Made by a program: the position numbers and the translations under genes. The notes below the pieces were generated by a model that saw only the letters and a program-made list of their open reading frames with translations, was not told the origin of the DNA and searched no databases. From contig JAQUHA010000013.1 in assembly GCA_028683855.1 (NCBI GenBank), positions 1 to 64,000 of the forward strand: a stretch of 64,000 bases of DNA. Reading direction: 5' to 3'. Positions 53,364 to 62,312 of the stretch are shown piece by piece (position 1 is the first letter of the stretch; every line of letters begins with the position of its first letter). The stretch comes from Desulfuromonadaceae bacterium. GTDB lineage: Bacteria; Desulfobacterota; Desulfuromonadia; Geobacterales; Pseudopelobacteraceae.

Positions 53364-55772
53364 ATGAAACATAACAGGGCAACACTCATCGAAGCCATTG
53401 CCTTGAAAGAGACACAACTTGCTCGGCTCGACGCTGAACGGCAGGTGCTCCTTGATACGCTTCATGATCTACGGCAGCAGGTGTCAGCTATAGATGCATC
53501 CTCTTCCCCTGCCTCAGAACTTTCCTCATTATCCTCAGACGATAAGATTACCCTGTTCCGTTCCCTCTTCAAAGGGCGGGAGGATGTCTACCCGAAACTG
53601 TGGGTCAGCAAGAACGGTGACCGCAAGGGATACATGCCCGCCTGCGCCAATGACGGAGTCTATACCCTCTGCGGAAAACGCAAGACTCCCCGAGTCAGGT
53701 GCAGCGACTGCAAGCACCAGTCGTACGTGCCGGTCACGGATGAGGTACTTAAGGAGCATCTCCAGGGGAAACAGACCATCGGTGTTTACCCGCTCCTGCC
53801 GGACGACACCTGTCGGTTCCTGGCGGTGGATTTCGACAAGACAACCTGGCAGGAGGATGTGGCGGCCTTCCGGGAAACCTGTACAACTTTTGATCTCCCA
53901 GTTGCGATAGAACGCTCTCGCTCAGGTAATGGCGCCCACGCCTGGTTCTTCTTCTCGGAACCGGTTATGGCCGCAACAGCGCGGGTCATGGGTTGCTACC
54001 TTATTACCGAAACCATGTCCCGGCGCCACCAGCTCAGCATGGAATCATATGATCGGCTCTTCCCCAGTCAGGACACCATGCCTCGCGGCGGGTTCGGCAA
54101 CCTGATAGCCCTGCCGCTGCAATGGGAGCCGCGTAAAAAAGGGAATAGCGTCTTCGTTGACGAGACATTCTCCCCCTATCTGGATCAATGGGGTTATCTG
54201 ACATCGCTCAAACGGCTATCTTCACAGGAACTCCAGTCCATTGCCGACAAGGCAGTGCGCAAAGGACAGGTAATCGGCTTACGGTTGCCGTCGGATCATG
54301 ACGAAGAACAGGCACCATGGGAACGGTCGCCTTCAGGACGGCTGCCTGAGCAGCGGATCAAGGGAAAGTTGCCAAAAACAATCACGGCGGTACTTGCCCA
54401 AAAAATCTTTGTTGAAAAGAAATCGATCCCGTCGGAGTTTCTCAACCGGATCAAACGGCTGGCCGCCTTCCAGAATCCCGAGTTCTACAAGAAGCAGAAG
54501 ATGCGGCTCTCGACCCACAACACCCCACGGGTTATCGCCTGCTTTGAGGAACTGCCGGAATATGTGGCGTTGCCGAGAGGCTGTCGTGATGCGCTCGAAA
54601 CCCTCCTCAACGAACTTGGTATCACGTTACATCTCGATGATAAGCGTCAAGCCGGTGTTGTAACCTCCTTCGAATTCCATGGCACATTATCAGATGTCCA
54701 GCAGCAGGCCGTAGATAAACTCATGCAGCACGACATCGGGATATTTGTCGCACCTCCCGGTTCCGGCAAGACGGTAGTCGGCGCATGGATGACAGCGGCC
54801 AGGAATTGTTCAACCCTGATCCTGGTACATCGCAAGCCTCTTCTGGACCAGTGGGTGGCCCAGCTTGCACGCTTCCTTGATCTGCCACCCAAATCGATCG
54901 GCACCATCGGCTCGGGAAAGAGCAAGGCAACCGGGGTTCTGGATGTGGCCATGATGCAGAGCCTGGTCAGGAAAGATGAGGTTGCCGATCTGGTCGCCAC
55001 TTACGGTCAGATTATCGTCGACGAATGTCATCACCTGCCGGCATTCTCCTTCGAACGGGTGCTGGCCGAGGTGAAGGCCCGATATGTGGTAGGACTTACT
55101 GCCACCCCGTACCGACGCGACGGCCATCAGCCCATAATCCACATGCAATGTGGGCCGACCAGGTATTCATTGGACCGGAAGCAGCAGGAGTCACGTGACG
55201 CATTCACCCGGCGCCTTATCCTCCGGGAAACAAGTTTTACTGTGTCAGACTCCGATAAGGAGACGACCATCCAGGAAATCTATGCTCTGTTGGCTTCCGA
55301 CCGGGAGCGGAACCGTTTCATTCTCGATGACATACGAAAAGCCCTCGCCGACGGGAGGTCGCCAATTCTCCTGACCGAACGAAAGGACCATCTGGAACTC
55401 TTTGCCGGGGAGTTGCGTGATTCGGTGAAGCACCTGGTGGTACTCCATGGCGGCATGGGGGTAAAACAGAGACGCAAGATTATAGAGCATCTCGCAGCGA
55501 TTCCCGATGACGAAGAACGACTGATACTTGCTACGGGGCGCTATATCGGTGAGGGTTTCGACGATGCCAGGCTGGACACACTTTTTCTGGCGCTGCCTTT
55601 CTCATGGAAAGGGATGCTGGTACAGTACGCGGGCCGGCTCCACAGGCTTCGCGCTGGCAAAAAAGAGGTCCGGGTATACGACTATGTGGACGGGTCAGTG
55701 CCGATGCTGGCCAAAATGCATGAAAAGCGTATGAAGGGGTTCAGAACTCTGGGATATGAACAGGTAACGTAG
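53364..55772 (+). CDS. TOTE-type primase-helicase
   Basis: 802 residues. A short coiled coil (1-45) precedes a zinc-binding region with C-x-LCG...CSDC (about 93-120). A primase-like domain (about 135-290) with FLAVDFDKTTW (metal-binding Asp pair), GAHAWFFF and MPRGGFGNLIALPLQ follows. A superfamily 2 helicase (about 440-795) has APPGSGKTVVGAW, IVDECHHLPAF and GLTATPYRRDG. The order primase-helicase is known from TOTE conflict systems, thought to defend or copy mobile elements. No other TOTE partner is seen next to it except the Fic gene 49 bp upstream. Confidence 0.8.
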   Translation: MKHNRATLIEAIALKETQLARLDAERQVLLDTLHDLRQQVSAIDASSSPASELSSLSSDDKITLFRSLFKGREDVYPKLWVSKNGDRKGYMPACANDGVYTLCGKRKTPRVRCSDCKHQSYVPVTDEVLKEHLQGKQTIGVYPLLPDDTCRFLAVDFDKTTWQEDVAAFRETCTTFDLPVAIERSRSGNGAHAWFFFSEPVMAATARVMGCYLITETMSRRHQLSMESYDRLFPSQDTMPRGGFGNLIALPLQWEPRKKGNSVFVDETFSPYLDQWGYLTSLKRLSSQELQSIADKAVRKGQVIGLRLPSDHDEEQAPWERSPSGRLPEQRIKGKLPKTITAVLAQKIFVEKKSIPSEFLNRIKRLAAFQNPEFYKKQKMRLSTHNTPRVIACFEELPEYVALPRGCRDALETLLNELGITLHLDDKRQAGVVTSFEFHGTLSDVQQQAVDKLMQHDIGIFVAPPGSGKTVVGAWMTAARNCSTLILVHRKPLLDQWVAQLARFLDLPPKSIGTIGSGKSKATGVLDVAMMQSLVRKDEVADLVATYGQIIVDECHHLPAFSFERVLAEVKARYVVGLTATPYRRDGHQPIIHMQCGPTRYSLDRKQQESRDAFTRRLILRETSFTVSDSDKETTIQEIYALLASDRERNRFILDDIRKALADGRSPILLTERKDHLELFAGELRDSVKHLVVLHGGMGVKQRRKIIEHLAAIPDDEERLILATGRYIGEGFDDARLDTLFLALPFSWKGMLVQYAGRLHRLRAGKKEVRVYDYVDGSVPMLAKMHEKRMKGFRTLGYEQVT

Positions 55773-55935
55773 AGAGTGTAATTTCAAATATTCCCCAAGG
55801 ACTTGAGCCTACCAATAATCGGCATGCGCAAAATTCACCGGATATTGTTTGTTTTTGCAATTATCCATTATGAATTACCCTCAAGGTATTTCAATGTGCA
55901 ATACCACCTGCAACTACCACATTTCCTCACCAAAA

Positions 55936-57246
55936 TTATTGATCAAAAATTGAGGGCTGCTGTGCTTTCTGCTGTTGCCATTGGAAGCGAACCGGCTTGC
56001 TGAGTTTTTTGATATAACCTTCATCTTGAGCCCGTTTTAGCCAGTCATTCAACTGGGTCTTGCAGACATCGACCTGGTTCAGCATTTCATCAAGGGTAAT
56101 GGGGGTTTTATACGTCAACTCCTGAAAACGTTGCAAGAACAGGCCATAAAAACTTACAGGTCCAGGCGGTGTTTCAGCAGCCGGAATCAGTTCTGGAGCC
56201 TCTTCTTTTCTATATATGTTGTCATCTGATGGCACCTCACATACCACTGGCGGATGCTCCTGCCTTTCCAGCAAGGACATTTGGGCCGGCTCAGGCAACT
56301 CGGTTTTCGTTGTCTGCTGTTCGACTGCGGTCATCAGCACTTTGAGATCAAGCCTGTCTCCCGGCAGCCATTTGGCACCTTGCCGGACAAGCTCGGCATT
56401 ACCGGATGATGATGACGAAGTAGTTTTCACCCAGAGTGGCACCCAGGTCTGCCGCAAATTCTCGACCGCTCCGTTCCATGTCCCTCCCTTGTTTTTCGTA
56501 GAGGAAACCACAATCGCCGCATCAGCCAGGCAATAGATATACTTGTTGCGAGACATTGCGTTGCCGACATCGAAACCTGCCTCTGGATTGAACGGTGAGA
56601 TCAGTACCAGGTTATTGGCCATCAAAGATTTGCGGTACTTGGCCGAAGTTGCGGAACGAAGCAGGCTATCTGCCAATATGCCGATGGTCGTCCCTTCATG
56701 GGCAAGCGATCCTTGCATTGCCGCTTCGTCGATTCCGCGAGCGCCACCGGACACGATTGAATACCCTTGAGTGGCAGCTTCTTTTCCCAGAGTAGTCGCA
56801 AACAGAAGATCATCCTCTGTAGCATCACGGGAGCCGACGGCCGCGATTCCTCCCTTGTTGAGCAGATTGCGGTTGCCGCACCCGAACAGCACTGGCGGAG
56901 AATCTGTCTTGAGCAATTTCTTCAAACGGTTCGGATATTCTGCGTCAGAACGGGTCAATACCCACAAACCTGCACGCTGCCACTTTTCCAGAGCCAGAGC
57001 CAGAGCACTGCCACGGCCTAGCAAAAAACGGATGCGATCAAGCGTTACTGTTTTGTCGTTCCAACCCAACAACAGCGATCCAGGGTCATTACCCAACAAT
57101 GCTTCCGGGAGAGTTTCTTTCTCCTTCAGCCACAGGGCGAACCGACCCCACTCAGTAGGTGAAAGGGGGCGAGGATCACCCTTGACCGGTTTAGAAAAAT
57201 AAGCTGTCAATAACAAAACCGCCTGTGTTTGCCCACTGATATTCAT
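55936..57246 (-). CDS. DprA/Smf-like SLOG-fold protein
   Basis: 436 residues from the ATG at 57246, which follows GGGG and overlaps the RecQ stop codon. The DprA/SLOG Rossmann domain spans about 120-310: YPNRLKKLLKTDSPPVLFGCG, IAAVGSRDATEDD, VSGGARGIDEAAMQGSL and TIGILADSL. A Ser-rich patch and a linker lead to a C-terminal winged helix with ITLDEMLNQVDVCKTQLNDWL. Longer than competence DprA, with an extra N-terminal domain. Coupled to RecQ-PRTase. SLOG domains bind nucleotides or DNA; the role is probably with the partner helicase rather than in competence. Confidence 0.78.
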   Translation of the reverse strand: MNISGQTQAVLLLTAYFSKPVKGDPRPLSPTEWGRFALWLKEKETLPEALLGNDPGSLLLGWNDKTVTLDRIRFLLGRGSALALALEKWQRAGLWVLTRSDAEYPNRLKKLLKTDSPPVLFGCGNRNLLNKGGIAAVGSRDATEDDLLFATTLGKEAATQGYSIVSGGARGIDEAAMQGSLAHEGTTIGILADSLLRSATSAKYRKSLMANNLVLISPFNPEAGFDVGNAMSRNKYIYCLADAAIVVSSTKNKGGTWNGAVENLRQTWVPLWVKTTSSSSSGNAELVRQGAKWLPGDRLDLKVLMTAVEQQTTKTELPEPAQMSLLERQEHPPVVCEVPSDDNIYRKEEAPELIPAAETPPGPVSFYGLFLQRFQELTYKTPITLDEMLNQVDVCKTQLNDWLKRAQDEGYIKKLSKPVRFQWQQQKAQQPSIFDQ

Positions 57247-57247
57247 A

Positions 57248-59356
57248 TCAATCCCCGGTACTCGTACTTGCCAATGCCACCGGCCAGACAATCCCGCTGC
57301 CGGCACGGCGCAGCAATGCCGCAATCACGGTCATCGTCCATGCCGAATCCACCATGTCGTCTACCAGTAGCACCGGCCCATTGGATATGCCGGGGATAAC
57401 GGAAAAGACGCCATCAAGGTTCCGGCACTGATGATAACGGTTCTGCTGAAATTTTTGTTGCTGGTTGTCACGTACCTTGGTAACCGCTTCTACAAATGGC
57501 AGATTGAGCCTTGCAGCCAAACGGCGAGCAAAATCCGGCACCAGTTCCGGATGGTTGCGAGAAGGTACACAGGTGACCCATGCCGGTCGCGGCTCTGGTC
57601 GCCACCGTTCCGTGACCATCTCGGCCACGGCATTGACCAGATCATCCCGGAAACGGTTATTGTGCTTGTCCTCAGCAACTATGCGTCCCCAGCCTGCGTC
57701 ACCCCAACGGGAAAGAATCCTGCCGGTCTCGGCGCGGAGATTGGCTGGAAGATTTCCGCTAAATCCGTACTGCTGAAATGCGCCACCAGCCACCTGTTTT
57801 TTACATTCCAACGGCAGTTCGGCATGTTTCAGATACAGTGCCGCCTCGACAGCCAGCCGATGGGAAAATTCCTCCGGAATGACCGGTTGACCGAGACAAC
57901 GAGCACATCTTCCGCAGGGTTGCGCCTGTTCGTCGTCAAGTGAACGGGCAAGGAACAGCATCAGACAATCCGGACTGTTTATATATTCCTGGACTTCCTG
58001 CCACTCGCCGGCACGCTGCTGCGTCAGACGCTGAATGTGCTGATGGTCGAGCCGATAGGCAACAGGAGTACGCCGCCAGCGCGAACCGTCCTTGATAACG
58101 GGAGAAGGATTTTCAACCGACAGGAATTTGAGTACCTTGTCAATCTGTCCCTTGCGGAGATTAACTTCAGCTTCGAGTTGGCGGTCCGATAATCCATCAC
58201 TTTCCGCAAGCGCATCCATAATGCTGTTCACATGGCGTTCGTCCGGAAAGGCGCTGGCACGGAAAAACTCTTGAATCTCTTGATCTTCCCGTCCTGAAAG
58301 CAGCACGCCAACAGCATAATCTATGGCACGCCCAGACCGGCCTACCTGCTGATAGTATGCAACTATGGAGCCCGGCGCCTGATAGTGAATGACAAAACCG
58401 AGATCAGGTTTATCATACCCCATTCCCAAGGCTGTCGTTGCCACAAGCGCTTTTATCTCATTGTTGAGCAGTGCTGATTCAAGATATTGCCGGTATGCGT
58501 CGGAACTTTCAAAGCTGTCAGCTTCGACCCCGCTGTAGTATGCTTTGGCAGTAATACCGTTCAGTGTCAGCCATTCGGCGACTTGATCGGCATCACGTTT
58601 AGTAAGGGTGTACACGATTCCGGTGCCGGGAAGTTGCGGCAGATGTTCAGCTAGCCATGCCAGGCGTCCTGACTGGTCTGGAAGCTTAACCGTCTGCAGA
58701 GCGAGGGTTTCGCGAAGAAGCGAACCCCTCTGAATATCAATATTTCCCAGCTGTGATGTGATGTCATCCAAAACCCGGTTGTTGGCCGTCGCAGTCGTAC
58801 CGAGTACCGCCATATTCGGCGGCATGTGCTGCAATACGCTCACAAGCCGGCGATAATCAGGCCGGAAATCATGGCCCCAGTCAGAGATACAGTGAGCTTC
58901 GTCCACAACCAGAAGACCGATCTGGTTGGCAACGGGGAGCAGGACCGTTCGGACAAATTCATCATTTGCAAGACGTTCGGGAGAAATCAGTACTGCGTCC
59001 GCTTGATTGTTCAGAATGGTTTGTATCAATGGCTGCCAATCATCGCGATTGGTTGAGTTTATTGTTACCGGTCGGATTCCCAGACGTTCTGCAGCCTCGA
59101 TCTGGTTACGCATCAGCGCCAGAAGGGGCGAAACGATCAGAGTCGGGCCATGTCCCCTGTCACGCAGGATGCGGGTTGCTATAAAGTAGACCGAGCTTTT
59201 CCCCCAGCCGGTTCTCTGCACCACCAGCATCTTCCTGCGCTGGTTCACGATGGCGTCAATAGCTTCCCACTGGCCGTCACGAAAATCGGCGTTTTGATTC
59301 GACAGGGCTCGACGCAGTAATTCAAGGGCGTAATGTTGGTCAGTGGGAGCAGGCAT
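57248..59356 (-). CDS. RecQ-family helicase fused to a phosphoribosyltransferase domain
   Basis: 702 residues. RecQ helicase core (1-360): FRDGQWEAIDAIV (motif 0), QRTGWGKSS (P-loop, 47-55), VVDEAHCISDWGHDFRPDYRR, and in domain 2 QVGRSGRAIDYAVG. The zinc-type region has CGRCARCLG (about 480). The C-terminal 150 residues look like a phosphoribosyltransferase: VLLVDDMVDSAWTM, the PRPP loop (SAWT in place of SGxT). The family role (3'-5' helicase) is known; the fused domain suggests nucleotide handling. Followed by the coupled DprA-like gene. Confidence 0.82.
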   Translation of the reverse strand: MPAPTDQHYALELLRRALSNQNADFRDGQWEAIDAIVNQRRKMLVVQRTGWGKSSVYFIATRILRDRGHGPTLIVSPLLALMRNQIEAAERLGIRPVTINSTNRDDWQPLIQTILNNQADAVLISPERLANDEFVRTVLLPVANQIGLLVVDEAHCISDWGHDFRPDYRRLVSVLQHMPPNMAVLGTTATANNRVLDDITSQLGNIDIQRGSLLRETLALQTVKLPDQSGRLAWLAEHLPQLPGTGIVYTLTKRDADQVAEWLTLNGITAKAYYSGVEADSFESSDAYRQYLESALLNNEIKALVATTALGMGYDKPDLGFVIHYQAPGSIVAYYQQVGRSGRAIDYAVGVLLSGREDQEIQEFFRASAFPDERHVNSIMDALAESDGLSDRQLEAEVNLRKGQIDKVLKFLSVENPSPVIKDGSRWRRTPVAYRLDHQHIQRLTQQRAGEWQEVQEYINSPDCLMLFLARSLDDEQAQPCGRCARCLGQPVIPEEFSHRLAVEAALYLKHAELPLECKKQVAGGAFQQYGFSGNLPANLRAETGRILSRWGDAGWGRIVAEDKHNNRFRDDLVNAVAEMVTERWRPEPRPAWVTCVPSRNHPELVPDFARRLAARLNLPFVEAVTKVRDNQQQKFQQNRYHQCRNLDGVFSVIPGISNGPVLLVDDMVDSAWTMTVIAALLRRAGSGIVWPVALASTSTGD

Positions 59357-59419
59357 ATAGTTCTCCGATATATTCGTTCAAGCAGCCTCCAAAGAAATGC
59401 GTTCACTCACAACTGTACT

Positions 59420-60733
59420 TCAGGCAGGCTCCATGTTCAGCAGATATTTGAAAGCCGGGATCAGCCGTATTATTTTACCGTCAAGCGAAAGTTCTTCCTC
59501 ATCCTCATAGGTGATGATCTCACCTCGATCCAATCCGGTCTCTTCCATCGCCTTGATCAGTGATCGCAATTCCCGGTTGCGTGTGCCCTCATCCCCTAAG
59601 GTATGCACGACCTGGATCAATTGCGTGATCTTGCCGCCGGTACAGCAGGCAAAATCAACCTCAAGGCCATTGCCGGTCTTGTAGTAGTAAAGTTCATGGC
59701 CTCGGCGTTTCAGATCAAGATAAACCTGATTCTCCAGGAGATGCCCAAGATTTTCACTGAAACTGAATCCGACGGCACCGGCCATCCCGGTGTCAATGGC
59801 GTAGACCTTTTTCGGGCTTTTGATCTGCTCCTTCGCGGAAAATGCAAAGGAGTCGAGAGTAAACAGCAGATAGGCATCGCTGAAATATCCCAGGTACTCC
59901 TTCACGGTCTTATCGTTGAGACCAACCAGAGCCGCCAGCTTGTTGAAACTGTAGAGCGAGGAGATATTCGACGCCAGGTAGAAAAAAAGATTCTCCAGAT
60001 CAACGGCCTTCTTGATGTTAAACCGGGGGGCTATGTCCTGGTAGAGGATGTTTCTGGCGTACATCACCAGAAGCTCTTTTTTGGTTTCCGGCAGATCTAC
60101 CGCACCGGTCTCCGGGAACCCGCCAAAACGGAGGTAGTCGTCAAGAAGTTTGCGCAGCCGGTTTCGCTGTTTGGTCACTGCTACTGCATCGCTGATACTC
60201 AGCCCGTTGGAAGCAATAAACTCCGGGAAAGAAAACGGATACACCTCAACCGGCATCGCCCGCCCGGAAAGAAGGGTAATGAACTCCGATGTAAGCAGGT
60301 GCGAATTGGACCCGGTGACAATGAACTTTATCCCCTTCTGTTCGTATTTTGCCTTGACGAATACCTGCCATTCAGGAAAGAAGTGCACCTCATCGAGGCA
60401 GCAGTAAACCGGTCCGACCGGCGCAACCAACTTCAGGTAATCGTCATAGGCCCGCTCAAGGTAGGATACATCGCTACGGTGACGGCTGAATTGTGGGTTT
60501 TCCAGATTGAGAAATAGTATGTTCCGGGGGGGTACCCCCTTATCGCGTATCAGGTGGTTGATCGTTTGCCGCACCAGCGTGCTCTTGCCTGACCGACGCA
60601 CACCTACCAGCGCGACAATGTGGGGCAGATCCAGATAACCCTTCACCTTACCGAGAATTCCGCGTGAGACCCCTTCCTGGTAGAGGGTCCCATCCCAATG
60701 GGGATTCTGGTCAACGATTACCGATTCAAACAT
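59420..60733 (-). CDS. AAA-type ATPase with DUF4143
   Basis: 437 residues. AAA_14 domain with VGVRRSGKSTLVR, FLNLENPQF, YCCLDEVHFFPEW and VTGSNSHLLTSE. DUF4143 with YARNILYQDIAPRFNIKK, NDKTVKEYLGYFSDAYLLF and the nuclease-like tail LENQVYLDLKRRGHELYYYKTGNGLEVDF. Common, mostly uncharacterised ATPase type found in many genomes; some act as element or toxin modules. Promoter and imperfect inverted repeat lie before it. Confidence 0.86.
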   Translation of the reverse strand: MFESVIVDQNPHWDGTLYQEGVSRGILGKVKGYLDLPHIVALVGVRRSGKSTLVRQTINHLIRDKGVPPRNILFLNLENPQFSRHRSDVSYLERAYDDYLKLVAPVGPVYCCLDEVHFFPEWQVFVKAKYEQKGIKFIVTGSNSHLLTSEFITLLSGRAMPVEVYPFSFPEFIASNGLSISDAVAVTKQRNRLRKLLDDYLRFGGFPETGAVDLPETKKELLVMYARNILYQDIAPRFNIKKAVDLENLFFYLASNISSLYSFNKLAALVGLNDKTVKEYLGYFSDAYLLFTLDSFAFSAKEQIKSPKKVYAIDTGMAGAVGFSFSENLGHLLENQVYLDLKRRGHELYYYKTGNGLEVDFACCTGGKITQLIQVVHTLGDEGTRNRELRSLIKAMEETGLDRGEIITYEDEEELSLDGKIIRLIPAFKYLLNMEPA

Positions 60734-60756
60734 AGATCGCTCCGAACTAAATCTGT

Positions 60757-60793
60757 ATTGTTCGTATTATAACGCGAATAATATTCATTTCAA
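60757..60793 (-). promoter_or_regulatory. Promoter and operator of the DUF4143 ATPase gene
   Basis: On the minus strand: TTGAAA (60793-60788), 16 bp, perfect TATAAT (60771-60766). An imperfect inverted repeat (ATTGTTCG at 60757, CGAATAAT at 60775; 7 of 8 pair) surrounds the -10, suggesting repression. Confidence 0.6.
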
Positions 60794-60867
60794 GCGAAAT
60801 TGTCAGCCTATCATCCACCGTCATGCGGGCCGACCTTACGTATGTTGAACTGGCGAATTAATTCGAC

Positions 60868-60976
60868 AATGGCGCATTGATGGTACCATTTTTGTACCCA
60901 AAGATGCGCCATTAGTAGAAGGTGGCAAAAAGCTCCCCATATTTGGTACCAAATTGGCATCCAAAACAGCCACCTT
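60868..60976. repeat. Cluster of nested inverted repeats
   Basis: Outer 10-bp arms AATGGCGCAT/ATGCGCCATT (60868-60877, 60904-60913) hold an inner GGTAC/GTACC pair. Then AAGGTGGC/GCCACCTT (60919-60926, 60969-60976), followed by TTT, holds a perfect 12-bp palindrome TTTGGTACCAAA (60942-60953). The second may end transcription toward the ATPase promoter or the small membrane gene. Confidence 0.55.
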
Positions 60977-60997
60977 TTTGAGATACTAAATATTCTC

Positions 60998-61348
60998 CTA
61001 CCACCAGTAGTACCAGCGCCAGTACCACCATGGGGCATAGCAGGGACGGTAATCCGTACTGGAGAAGGCGTACTTGATCAATGTCCAGAACGGTTTTCCC
61101 TTCACGTAGCCATGATAGAGCCGCACCTGCACCCGGTCCATCAGGATGTACGGCAGCGAGATACAGGCGATGCCGATGGCCCAGTACCAAAAGGACTTTG
61201 GGGAAAAGAGGCCGACCAGCAGGCCGGAAACCGCACTGGTCAGCAAGGGCACTGCAATTGCGACCAGCACCGCCGGTAGCTTCGCCCTTTTCGGCTGCCG
61301 CTCTCGTAGCCATTGCTGAGCGTCATAGTATTTGATAGTATCCGACAT
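60998..61348 (-). CDS. Small two-TM membrane protein with Trp/Tyr-rich end
   Basis: 116 residues. Charged N-terminus (QQWLRERQPKRAK), two TM segments (about 25-48 and 52-70), and a C-terminus ending WWYWRWYYWW. GGGAGG precedes the ATG by 6 nt. Last gene of the operon that starts with the recombinase-like gene; unknown function. Confidence 0.55.
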   Translation of the reverse strand: MSDTIKYYDAQQWLRERQPKRAKLPAVLVAIAVPLLTSAVSGLLVGLFSPKSFWYWAIGIACISLPYILMDRVQVRLYHGYVKGKPFWTLIKYAFSSTDYRPCYAPWWYWRWYYWW

Positions 61349-61365
61349 AGAGACCTCCCGATTCT

Positions 61366-61830
61366 TCAGTTTTCAAGGTAGATCGTTTCTGGCGTCAACA
61401 GGTTGATAGCCTTGCCGATGGCGATGTCCAGCATGATCACCTCCTGGCCGCTCAGATAAATATTGTTGGCAGTCTTGCCATTCTCGGTCAGACTGATTTC
61501 GAGGTAGTGAATACCGTTCTTCTGCCGGGCAACCAGGTAGAGCGATTGCGGATGTTCGCCATAGTCATGTTTGAGTGCCGACGCCAGCTCGATCTTGCTG
61601 CCAGCCTTACTGCTCCGTTTCCAGTAGGCCTGCATGAAGTAGTTCAGAGTGGATTTCACCGTGGCAAGCTCATAGAGATCGTTGAAGATGACAAAATCCC
61701 AGAAATCTGCAGTTACGTTGGCATTTCTACTGAAATGGGATTTGTAATGACCGCGGGAATCCCTGCATTCATGCCGTTGTATCTCGACAGTAACTTCAAC
61801 CTTGATTCCCTTGAATTCGAAATCAACCAT
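61366..61830 (-). CDS. Hypothetical protein of the recombinase operon
   Basis: 154 residues, beta-rich at the start (MVDFEFKGIKVEVTVEIQRH), then a helix and TENGKTANNIYLSGQEVIML near the end. No family recognised. It overlaps the next upstream gene by 8 bp, so the two are coupled. Confidence 0.58.
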   Translation of the reverse strand: MVDFEFKGIKVEVTVEIQRHECRDSRGHYKSHFSRNANVTADFWDFVIFNDLYELATVKSTLNYFMQAYWKRSSKAGSKIELASALKHDYGEHPQSLYLVARQKNGIHYLEISLTENGKTANNIYLSGQEVIMLDIAIGKAINLLTPETIYLEN

Positions 61831-62311
61831 TTCCTTCCACCTCCTTCCATAGTTTGCTCAGGTACGTTGCCGATACCTTCAATTTCCGCTTCCTGTACAA
61901 ATAGTCGGAAATAGTGCGGAATCCCATGTCTTCGGCCTTCAGCTCCTTGACTTCCCCCCAGTAAGCCAGAATCTTACGTCGCAGGAGCGGCTTCCTCCCC
62001 CTGCTGATCAGGATGGCGGCGTTGGCCTTGCGCAGATGAGAGAAGTCATCGTATTGCTCCTTCTCTGCCACCCGGTAGCCTTTACCCTTGATCGTGTCCC
62101 AACCTCCCTTGCGGGCGGCCATGACAAAGGCGCAGTATTTGGAGATCCGGCCGGGGAGGTCGGGGCGCTCTCCCTTGAGTTGAAACGATCTCTTCACCCC
62201 GTCCTGGAAGATCTCGATGATCTTGTCCTCCGGCAGCGACGCCACCCAGGCAAAGAGCTTCTTCCGCTCGTGTCCCGTCAGGCCGGTTATCAGGTTCAGT
62301 TGTTCGGTCAT
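61823..62311 (-). CDS. Hypothetical helical protein of the recombinase operon
   Basis: 162 residues, mostly helical and basic (TGHERKKLFAWVASLPEDKI, RKANAAILISRGRKPLLRRK). The end YLYRKRKLKVSATYLSKLWKE could be a helix-turn-helix. It begins 1 bp after the stop of the recombinase-like gene. Function unknown; DNA binding is only a suggestion from charge and shape. Confidence 0.58.
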   Translation of the reverse strand: MTEQLNLITGLTGHERKKLFAWVASLPEDKIIEIFQDGVKRSFQLKGERPDLPGRISKYCAFVMAARKGGWDTIKGKGYRVAEKEQYDDFSHLRKANAAILISRGRKPLLRRKILAYWGEVKELKAEDMGFRTISDYLYRKRKLKVSATYLSKLWKEVEGNG

Positions 62312-62312
62312 G

